Source: Candidatus Nanopelagicales bacterium
GTDB taxonomy: Bacteria; Actinomycetota; Actinomycetes; S36-B12; UBA5976
Length of the DNA stretch: 5,815 nt
Assembly: GCA_030831445.1 (NCBI GenBank)
Contig: JAURLB010000209.1
Coordinates: 1-5,815 of the forward strand
Direction of reading: 5' to 3'
Part shown: positions 1 through 4,876 of the stretch, in pieces
Position numbering within the stretch: the stretch's first letter is position 1
Layout of the letters: each line of letters opens with the position of its first letter
Translations under genes and position numbers: made by a program
Notes under the pieces: model-generated
The model's database searches: none
What the model saw: only the letters and a program-made list of their open reading frames with translations
What the model was told of the DNA's origin: nothing

Positions 1-332
1 AGATCTCGCACCACTTCAGCGATTTTGAATACATCACCTGAAGCCAATTTTTCAACATTCGCTTTGAATCGTCGAGACCAGTTTGTTGGCTCTTCCACAT
101 AGGGTTGCTTTAACAAACTGAAAACTTTCTTGAGTTCCTGCGGACTCACAATATCTCTGACCCCGACATATTCCGCCATAGCGGCTGGAAGTTCAATCAT
201 GAGGCCACTGGAAATCACTTTGAAATTGATACATTGATGGTCTTCACCTTTAATGACGCGTGAACTGATACTTTCAATTACCGCGGCACCGTGGTGCGGA
301 TAAACCTTGATTTCACCGACTTTAAATTGCAT
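1..332 (-). CDS. carD: CarD-family RNA polymerase-binding transcription regulator (C-terminus cut off by window edge)
   Basis: CarD binds the RNA polymerase beta subunit and stabilises open promoter complexes, notably at rRNA promoters. The 110 visible residues begin [16 protein letters not shown] and include IKGE (27-30), AEYVGVRD (53-60), EEPTNWSRR (80-88) and EKLASGD (94-100). These match mycobacterial CarD almost position for position, recalled from memory. Residues 1 to about 50 form the Tudor-like RNAP-interaction domain; the rest begins the helical DNA-binding domain, including the conserved Trp85 that contacts the transcription bubble. The family is about 160 residues, so roughly 50 lie beyond position 1. 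The ATG start is supported by GGAGG 6 nt upstream. Arg25, a polymerase contact in mycobacteria, is kept, but the residue equivalent to mycobacterial Arg47 is Glu47. The gene is divergent from an LpqE-like lipoprotein gene, as in mycobacteria. The identification is very secure. Confidence 0.96.
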   Translation of the reverse strand, partial: MQFKVGEIKVYPHHGAAVIESISSRVIKGEDHQCINFKVISSGLMIELPAAMAEYVGVRDIVSPQELKKVFSLLKQPYVEEPTNWSRRFKANVEKLASGDVFKIAEVVRD

Positions 333-338
333 TCTGAG

Positions 339-343
339 CCTCC
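339..343 (-). promoter_or_regulatory. Shine-Dalgarno of carD (GGAGG)
   Basis: The minus strand reads GGAGG, then six bases, then the carD ATG. This is a canonical ribosome binding site and fixes the start. It contrasts with most other genes in the window, which lack one. Confidence 0.88.
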
Positions 344-352
344 GAGCGGCAA

Positions 353-381
353 AGGGTAACCTGAGAGGGGCCATCTTTCAA
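353..381 (-). promoter_or_regulatory. Predicted carD promoter (-35 TTGAAA, 17 bp, -10 TACCCT)
   Basis: On the minus strand TTGAAA (381-376) and TACCCT (358-353) are separated by exactly 17 bp. This fits the housekeeping sigma pattern TTGACA / TANNNT. The predicted start point is near 346, giving a leader of about 14 nt that still contains the GGAGG site. This is pattern-based only. The promoter lies inside the 136-bp divergent gap shared with the lipoprotein gene. Confidence 0.6.
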
Positions 382-455
382 AAATTCGACGAATTCGCGA
401 GGCATATCGTGGTAACTGAGACCCTCACCACATCTCATTCTTCCCAAGCCCCTAT

Positions 456-461
456 TACCCT
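456..461 (+). promoter_or_regulatory. Possible -10 element of the lipoprotein gene, implying a leaderless mRNA
   Basis: TACCCT fits TANNNT and ends 7 nt before the ATG at 469, the spacing expected if transcription starts at the A of the start codon. No Shine-Dalgarno lies upstream of that ATG; the preceding bases are pyrimidine-rich. No convincing -35 box is visible about 17 bp further upstream, so support is moderate. Confidence 0.42.
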
Positions 462-468
462 TAGCCTC

Positions 469-996
469 ATGCGTCGACTACTTATTGTGCTCCTATCTGG
501 ACTTTTGCTCAGTGCCTGTGGATATGGAAACGCGCTGCCTCCAACAGCAACGATGAGTCCATTCGGTAATGGTAAGGACACAAAAGTTGGGGATTTGCTG
601 ATCCAAGACATTACTGTTGTCACCAACCTTGATACTACTTTTAGTGGACTCTCACTCTCGGTAATCAATAACACACTCGATGAAGACACACTCATTGGGG
701 CTGTGATTGGTGATGTGGAACTTGAATTCTTGAGTGATGAAGCAGTTGTCTCCACGCTTCTTGTGAAACCTCGCTCAACACTGCGGCTTGGACACGCTTC
801 AAGTTTGAAAGCACTGGGGCAACCAGAACTAACAATTGGATCGTTTATCAATATCGGACTAGTTTTTCAGAAGGCCGGAATTGTTGAAACGCGCGCTATG
901 GTTGTGACGAACACTGGAATGTATTCAGATGTTTCTTTACCCGCGCCGCTAGTCACGCCAAGTATTAAACCCGAAGATCACGGGGCGGATCACTAG
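469..996 (+). CDS. lpqE: LpqE-like small secreted lipoprotein
   Basis: This is a 175-residue protein of unknown biochemical role, predicted to be lipid-anchored on the outer face of the cytoplasmic membrane. The N-terminus MRRLLIVLLSGLLLSACGYG is a textbook lipoprotein signal: Arg2-Arg3, a hydrophobic core, and lipobox L-S-A-C with Cys17 as the modified residue. The start at 469 was chosen because the frame stays open back to 307, and using that upstream start would bury the signal peptide 54 residues inside and overlap carD. The mature part has a beta-sandwich-like pattern, with LLIQDITVV near 43-51 and GLVFQKAG near 127-134. These resemble the corresponding stretches of mycobacterial LpqE (recalled FKFEKAG). 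LpqE is also about 180 residues and divergent from carD. There is no His/Met-rich copper-binding motif of the PCuAC type. The lipoprotein call is firm; the LpqE name is an inference from similarity plus synteny. Confidence 0.82.
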   Translation: MRRLLIVLLSGLLLSACGYGNALPPTATMSPFGNGKDTKVGDLLIQDITVVTNLDTTFSGLSLSVINNTLDEDTLIGAVIGDVELEFLSDEAVVSTLLVKPRSTLRLGHASSLKALGQPELTIGSFINIGLVFQKAGIVETRAMVVTNTGMYSDVSLPAPLVTPSIKPEDHGADH

Positions 997-1676
997 CTTT
1001 CGAATTTGTAGCCAAGGCCTCGCACTGTCAATAAATGAACTGGCTCGGCTGGGTCTTTTTCAATCTTTGCCCGCAAACGTTTAATGTGAACATCGAGCGT
1101 TTTCGTGTCACCAACATAGTTGTTTCCCCACACTCGATCTATGAGCTGGCCGCGAGTTAACACTCGTCCAGAATTTCTCACTAAAAGTTCAAGCAAATCA
1201 AATTCTTTCAGTGGTAATGAAATCGCATCGCCTCGAACCGAGACGCTGTGACGATCAATGTCTATTCGCACCGGACCAACCTCTAGGACGCCGTAGTCAC
1301 TCGCAACTTCAACATCATTACCCCGACGTAAAACCGCGCGGATACGGGCGACTAACTCTCTGGAACTGAAAGGCTTTGTCACATAGTCATCTGCACCAAG
1401 TTCTAGGCCAATGACTTTGTCTACTTCTTCGTTTTTCGCTGTCACCATGATGATTGGAACGTTGGATTTTGCACGAATGTTCTTGCACACTTCAAGTCCG
1501 TTGATACCAGGCAACATCAAATCAAGAAGAATGAGATCTGCTCCTTCTTTCTCAAATGTCTCCACAGCGGCTTGACCATCCTGAACGAGTTTGACTTCAA
1601 ACCCTTCTTTACTCAGAACAAATGCGAGAGCATCTCGAAATGATTCTTCATCTTCTACAACCAATATTTTGCTCAT
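993..1676 (-). CDS. regX3: RegX3/PhoP-type OmpR-family response regulator
   Basis: This is the DNA-binding partner of the SenX3 kinase encoded directly upstream, controlling phosphate-starvation genes in actinobacteria. The 227 residues equal mycobacterial RegX3 in length. The receiver domain (1-118) has the acidic pocket E8-D9, phospho-acceptor Asp52 in LLDLMLPG, Thr79, and Lys101 in ADDYVTKPF. The winged-helix OmpR/PhoB domain (about 128-225) contains LPLKEFDLLELLVRNSGRV, WGNNYVGDTKTLDVHIKRLR and TVRGLGYKF, nearly identical to RegX3 as recalled. The ATG overlaps the senX3 stop as ATGA and has GGGAG 7 nt upstream, which indicates translational coupling. The stop overlaps that of the convergent lipoprotein gene. 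Its likely targets include the GTTCACC-type repeats in front of phoU at 2795-2838. It could equally be called PhoP, as in Streptomyces. Confidence 0.95.
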   Translation of the reverse strand: MSKILVVEDEESFRDALAFVLSKEGFEVKLVQDGQAAVETFEKEGADLILLDLMLPGINGLEVCKNIRAKSNVPIIMVTAKNEEVDKVIGLELGADDYVTKPFSSRELVARIRAVLRRGNDVEVASDYGVLEVGPVRIDIDRHSVSVRGDAISLPLKEFDLLELLVRNSGRVLTRGQLIDRVWGNNYVGDTKTLDVHIKRLRAKIEKDPAEPVHLLTVRGLGYKFES

Positions 1677-2734
1677 GCACTGTCTCCCAAGATAACGTTT
1701 GTTTCAGCGATTGCAGTGTTGCGCTCTGGAATTCGCATGGTGAATGTTGAACCATGTCCAGGTTCTGACCAGACGCTGCAAGTTCCACCATGTCCTTGAC
1801 ATACATTTTTCACAATGGCTAGCCCCAAACCTGTGCCACCTGTAACTCGGCTTCGAGCCGGGTCAACACGATAAAACCTTTCAAAAATCCGCTCTTGCTC
1901 ATGTTGCGGAACACCTATGCCCTGATCAACCACACTTATCTCAACATGACCATCTAACAGTGCTGTTCCAATTGCTACCCGATTGCCTTTCGGTGAATAA
2001 TGAATTGCATTCAATACAAGGTTTCTAAGCGCACTGACAAGTTGTTGACGATTTCCCCAAAGTTTGAGATTGCCTGTGCCACCGACAACAATTTCAATGT
2101 CTTTGTCTTTTGCTAAGAGCTGCACATCATCAAGCGCTTGCGTCACCAATTCGTCGACTTCTACCTCTTCAGTCGATTGCAAGACATCGGAATCTTGAAT
2201 CCTTGACAAATCAATGATGCTAGCAATCAACTCTGCAAGTCGATCCGCTTCACTCTTCATTCGAGCGCTGAAATGTTGCACCATCTCTGGGTCATCTGCG
2301 CCGGCTTGAATGGCTTCAGCTAAGAGAGCGAGCGCCCCAACTGGAGTTTTCAACTCATGTGAAATATTGGCAACAAAATCCCGGCGCACCTTATCGAGCC
2401 TTCGCTCTTCGGTGAAGTCTTCAATCAACACCAATGCGTGAAAGTGATTCATTGGTGAGACTCGTAGTCGCAATGTCTGCTCCGGGTGTGTCCGTGTCGC
2501 CGCAACGACTATTTCTTCATCCAATGCCGTTTTGGACTCGTGTGCCTTGGAGATGAGTGCGAGTGTTTGCTCTTCCTCTACTTGGTCAAGCACAATTAAT
2601 CCGAAGGTGTCGAGGGAATCAGACTTCCCCACCACTTTGCCCTCAATTGATGCCACAAACCAGGCCTGAGGAAGGAGCGCGAGAACACGAGCAACGTCAG
2701 GACTGACGATAGATTGCAACACGTCTTTTTGCAC
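1673..2734 (-). CDS. senX3: SenX3/PhoR-type phosphate sensor histidine kinase lacking transmembrane segments
   Basis: This kinase phosphorylates RegX3 under phosphate limitation. It has 353 residues. A degenerate PAS-like region spans about 12-107, followed by an H-box with His126 in RRDFVANISHELKTPVG. The HATPase domain has an N-box NLVLNAIHYSP (238-248), G1 DQGIGV (270-275), F-box FERFYR (284-289) and G2 GGTGLGLAIVK (299-309). The catalytic core matches mycobacterial SenX3 strongly. SenX3 is about 410 residues with two N-terminal membrane helices; this protein begins where the SenX3 cytoplasmic part begins (VLQSIV against recalled MLQCIV). No hydrophobic membrane stretch is visible. The start is GTG at 2734; the first in-frame ATG encodes Met95, too late. 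An in-frame TAA at 2767-2765 prevents any longer N-terminus in this frame. The likely mode is a soluble kinase receiving its signal through PhoU and the Pst transporter; this is inference. Confidence 0.93.
   Translation of the reverse strand: MQKDVLQSIVSPDVARVLALLPQAWFVASIEGKVVGKSDSLDTFGLIVLDQVEEEQTLALISKAHESKTALDEEIVVAATRTHPEQTLRLRVSPMNHFHALVLIEDFTEERRLDKVRRDFVANISHELKTPVGALALLAEAIQAGADDPEMVQHFSARMKSEADRLAELIASIIDLSRIQDSDVLQSTEEVEVDELVTQALDDVQLLAKDKDIEIVVGGTGNLKLWGNRQQLVSALRNLVLNAIHYSPKGNRVAIGTALLDGHVEISVVDQGIGVPQHEQERIFERFYRVDPARSRVTGGTGLGLAIVKNVCQGHGGTCSVWSEPGHGSTFTMRIPERNTAIAETNVILGDSA
1684..1688 (-). promoter_or_regulatory. Shine-Dalgarno of regX3 inside the end of senX3 (GGGAG)
   Basis: The minus strand reads GGGAG 7 nt before the regX3 ATG. 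It lies within the last codons of senX3, so ribosomes finishing the kinase can reinitiate on the regulator. Confidence 0.75.
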
Positions 2735-2740
2735 GGCACA

Positions 2741-2768
2741 AGAATAGGTTGAGATTGCCGATTGTTAA
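2741..2768 (-). promoter_or_regulatory. Predicted senX3-regX3 promoter (-35 TTAACA, 16 bp, -10 TATTCT), likely leaderless
   Basis: On the minus strand TTAACA (2768-2763) and TATTCT (2746-2741) are 16 bp apart, each close to the housekeeping consensus. The -10 ends six bases before the GTG start, so transcription would begin at or beside the first base of the start codon. No Shine-Dalgarno is present. The promoter occupies the senX3-proximal part of the control region, separate from the Pho box repeats on the phoU side. Confidence 0.6.
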
Positions 2769-2794
2769 CCTTCGGAGGCCGTTTTAAAATCGTT

Positions 2795-2838
2795 ATTCAA
2801 CCAATGTTCACCTAAGGGTTTGCTTTTGTTTACCCTTA
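2795..2838 (+). promoter_or_regulatory. Pho box: tandem 11-bp direct repeats, predicted RegX3/PhoP operator
   Basis: Units in 11-bp register are GTTCACC TAAG (2806), GGTTTGC TTTT (2817) and GTTTACC CTTA (2828). A weaker unit, ATTCAAC CAAT, lies in register at 2795. GTTCACC direct repeats with 4-bp spacers are the established binding pattern for Streptomyces PhoP and mycobacterial RegX3. The last unit occupies the expected -35 position for the phoU -10 at 2852, the arrangement of a promoter activated by bound regulator. The position between phoU and the kinase-regulator operon supports the call. The repeats were read by eye and not scored against a matrix. Confidence 0.78.
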
Positions 2839-2840
2839 GG
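2811..2840. repeat. Perfect 9-bp inverted repeat with 12-nt spacer overlapping the Pho box
   Basis: CCTAAGGGT (2811-2819) and ACCCTTAGG (2832-2840) are perfect reverse complements separated by 12 nt, mostly T-rich. The pair spans Pho box units two and three. It lies upstream of the predicted phoU start point, so a role as a transcript terminator for phoU is unlikely. A dimeric repressor site or chance overlap are both possible. Confidence 0.6.
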
Positions 2841-2851
2841 CAATGAAGTCG

Positions 2852-2857
2852 TAGTCT
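2852..2857 (+). promoter_or_regulatory. Predicted -10 element of phoU (TAGTCT), likely leaderless
   Basis: TAGTCT fits TANNNT and ends eight bases before the phoU ATG, placing the likely transcription start at that ATG. No Shine-Dalgarno exists between them. There is no normal -35 hexamer; instead the third Pho box unit (2828-2834) sits at that distance. This suggests dependence on the phosphate response regulator. Confidence 0.55.
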
Positions 2858-2865
2858 TAGCAGTT

Positions 2866-3558
2866 ATGAGGACAGACGTGGTCGTAGAGGATCTGGCAAA
2901 TCGCCGGTTGTTGAAGGTGCATCACAACCTAGTTGAGATGACGCACCTCGTAGAAGTTGCCATGAATGAGGCAACGAGTGCACTATTGAATGCTGACCTG
3001 TCACTTGCCCAAAAAATCATCACACAAGATGATGCAATCAACGCCATCAATAACAGTATTGAACAAAACTGCCTGGAAATACTCAGCGCGAATGACTTGA
3101 CCCCAACTGAAATTCGTATGACCGTTGCAAGCCTACGAATGTCAACCACACTTGAACGAATGGGAGATCTTGCGGCCCACGTTGCCAAACAGGCGCGACT
3201 TCGCTATCCCCAGGTATCAGTGCCAGATGAACTCAAACCAACTTTCGCACGAATGGGCGAAATAGCAAATGAAATTGTAAAGCGCACAGGCCAAGTTATT
3301 GAAACGGGAAGCTTGCAATTTGCGGCAGACATGGCGAAAAACGATGAAGAGATGGACGCAATTCATCGAGAACTCTTCAGCACAGTCCTTTCACCGGAAT
3401 GGCGACACGGAGTGGAGTCAGCAATCGATACAACATTACTTTCTCGATTCTATGAGCGCTTCGCTGATCACGGGGTAACGATTGCCAGACGCGTGGCATT
3501 CGTAGTCACAGGTGAGGCGTACGGCATGAGCGATCTCAGTCAAATCGATGAAGATTAG
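2866..3558 (+). CDS. phoU: Phosphate signalling protein PhoU
   Basis: PhoU is a cytoplasmic all-helical protein that links the Pst phosphate transporter to the sensor kinase and keeps the Pho response off when phosphate is plentiful. The 230-residue product has two three-helix repeats, each with a metal-cluster motif: ERMGD (97-101) and ERFAD (197-201). Other matches to mycobacterial PhoY are AVHIAK-like AAHVAK (103-108), EWRHGVE (178-184) and LLSRFYERFADH (191-202). The N-terminus carries about eight extra residues compared with PhoY. The start at 2866 fits a -10 element eight bases upstream. It is divergent from senX3-regX3, as phoU is from phoRP in Streptomyces, and predicted to be controlled by the Pho box at 2795-2838. 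No pst genes are in the window. Confidence 0.95.
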   Translation: MRTDVVVEDLANRRLLKVHHNLVEMTHLVEVAMNEATSALLNADLSLAQKIITQDDAINAINNSIEQNCLEILSANDLTPTEIRMTVASLRMSTTLERMGDLAAHVAKQARLRYPQVSVPDELKPTFARMGEIANEIVKRTGQVIETGSLQFAADMAKNDEEMDAIHRELFSTVLSPEWRHGVESAIDTTLLSRFYERFADHGVTIARRVAFVVTGEAYGMSDLSQIDED

Positions 3559-3573
3559 GCGAAACGTCTCAGA

Positions 3574-4869
3574 ATGAGCAAGACTTCTCCAGTGCCACGC
3601 CTTCAAAAACTCGCACTTATCTCAGTTCATACATCGCCACTCGAAACTCCAGGTATCGGCGATGCTGGTGGAATGAATGTCTACATCGACAAAACAGCAC
3701 GGGAACTTGCAAAACGTGGCATCGAAATTGATATTTTCACTCGGGCAACTTCGAAAGACCAACCAGCCAACATTGAAGTAACTCCTGGAGTCAACGTCCG
3801 ATACATACCTGCGGGGCCTTTTGGTGGTCTTCAAAAACAGGATCTTCCAGGTCAGTTGTGTGCAATGACAGCGGGTGTCATGCGAGCCGAAGCAGAGAAA
3901 CCAGAAGGCTACTATGACTTGATCCACTCACACTATTGGTTGTCAGGTCAGGTGGGTTGGTTAGCGCGCGATAAATGGCAAGTGCCTTTAATTCACACCA
4001 TGCACACAATGGCGAAAGTAAAGAACTTAGCACTTGCTGAAGATGATTCCCCCGAACCACTCATCCGAGTTGTTGGTGAAGAACAAGTGGTAAAGGTCGC
4101 TGATCGACTTGTTGCGAACACTCATCGCGAGGCTGCAGAACTCATTGACTTGTATGACGCACCACCACAAAAAGTTGACGTTGTGCATCCGGGAGTTGAC
4201 CTAGAAATCTTCACACCTCAAGGCAGAACACTGCGCACAGAACTCGGCATTGAAGACCATGACTTTGTGTTACTTTTCGTCGGCAGAATTCAGCCACTCA
4301 AAGCGCCAGACATTGTGTTAAAAGCAGCCTCGGAACTCAAGGCACGATATCCCGAGTTGGCACACCGAATTAGAGTCGTAATTTGTGGTGGGTTTTCTGG
4401 GACGGGAACAGAAGCGAAATATTCTCTGACCGCACTAGCGAGCGATCTTCAATTACATGACAATGTGATTTTCTTGCAACCCTTACCACCTGTGGAGCTC
4501 GCAGCACTCTATAGAAGTGCTGACCTGTTGGTGGTTCCCTCATATTCTGAGTCGTTTGGGTTAGTTGCACTGGAAGCAAGCGCTTCTGGAACACCAGTGA
4601 TAGCTGCGGCCGTCGGTGGCCTTGTCACGTCAGTGAAAGATGGAACGAGCGGTGCCCTAATAGGAAACCACGATCCTGTTGCTTGGGCTGAGAAAATTGC
4701 AGACGTAGCGCTCAACCCAGAACTACACAAAACTCTCAGAACAGGCGGAATTGATCACGCCAAAAAATTCTCGTGGCAGATAACTGCACAGCACCTGATT
4801 GATAGCTATGAGCGTTCAATTTTTGATTTTCGTCGCACCTCAAGTGAGACAAATTCTGCTAGCGCATAA
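3574..4869 (+). CDS. mshA: D-inositol-3-phosphate glycosyltransferase MshA (mycothiol biosynthesis)
   Basis: MshA joins N-acetylglucosamine from UDP-GlcNAc to 1D-myo-inositol 3-phosphate, the first committed step of mycothiol synthesis, in the cytoplasm. The 431-residue protein is a GT4 retaining transferase with two Rossmann domains. The N-terminal domain has VHTSPLETPGIGDAGGMNVY (18-37), AGPFGGL (80-86) and YYDLIHSHYWLSGQVGWLAR (113-132). The C-terminal domain has GRIQPLKAPD (237-246, with Arg238 and Lys243 for the nucleotide phosphates) and SYSESFGLVALE (323-334, the E-x7-E pair Glu326/Glu334). Similarity to mycobacterial MshA is strong, without its long N-terminal extension. It starts 15 nt after the phoU stop, in the same reading frame, with no clear Shine-Dalgarno and no visible promoter, so it is probably cotranscribed with phoU. 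Downstream is gpmA; the YbjN-like gene found between them in mycobacteria is absent. Confidence 0.96.
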   Translation: MSKTSPVPRLQKLALISVHTSPLETPGIGDAGGMNVYIDKTARELAKRGIEIDIFTRATSKDQPANIEVTPGVNVRYIPAGPFGGLQKQDLPGQLCAMTAGVMRAEAEKPEGYYDLIHSHYWLSGQVGWLARDKWQVPLIHTMHTMAKVKNLALAEDDSPEPLIRVVGEEQVVKVADRLVANTHREAAELIDLYDAPPQKVDVVHPGVDLEIFTPQGRTLRTELGIEDHDFVLLFVGRIQPLKAPDIVLKAASELKARYPELAHRIRVVICGGFSGTGTEAKYSLTALASDLQLHDNVIFLQPLPPVELAALYRSADLLVVPSYSESFGLVALEASASGTPVIAAAVGGLVTSVKDGTSGALIGNHDPVAWAEKIADVALNPELHKTLRTGGIDHAKKFSWQITAQHLIDSYERSIFDFRRTSSETNSASA

Positions 4870-4870
4870 T
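4865..4870 (+). promoter_or_regulatory. Possible gpmA -10 element (CATAAT) overlapping the mshA stop codon
   Basis: CATAAT matches TATAAT at five of six positions and ends six bases before the gpmA ATG. This is the spacing for a leaderless transcript. It contains the TAA stop of mshA. No good -35 hexamer is seen 16-18 bp upstream. No Shine-Dalgarno is present before gpmA, so either this promoter supplies a leaderless mRNA or translation depends on coupling to mshA. Confidence 0.42.
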
Positions 4871-4876
4871 TAGCCT

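Noticed and set aside
403..441. CCTCACC-like units upstream of lpqE as a Pho box
   Set aside because: Only one unit resembles GTTCACC and its neighbours at 11-bp spacing match poorly.
307..468. Upstream extension of the lipoprotein frame giving a 229-residue protein
   Set aside because: It would overlap the carD start and place a perfect lipoprotein signal peptide at residue 55. The ATG at 469 gives a normal signal and a family-like length.
435..851. Open minus-strand frame opposite the lipoprotein gene
   Set aside because: The product is serine-rich and low in recognisable structure, typical of the antisense of a real gene. The plus-strand protein has a clear signal peptide and family resemblance.
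2764..2785. GTTAACC at 2764 as a further Pho box unit
   Set aside because: The next 11-bp units (from 2775 and 2786) do not match the repeat, and it is out of register with the clear units. It is better explained as the senX3 -35 region.
2811..2840. The inverted repeat read as a rho-independent terminator
   Set aside because: It is upstream of both divergent start codons, with no gene ending nearby, and the downstream arm is not followed by a T-run on either strand.
2843..2845. ATG at 2843 as an alternative phoU start
   Set aside because: It is out of frame with phoU by 23 nt and overlaps the promoter region.
2922..3188. Open minus-strand frame inside phoU
   Set aside because: It is fully covered by strongly conserved PhoU coding sequence and shows no recognisable family or start signal.
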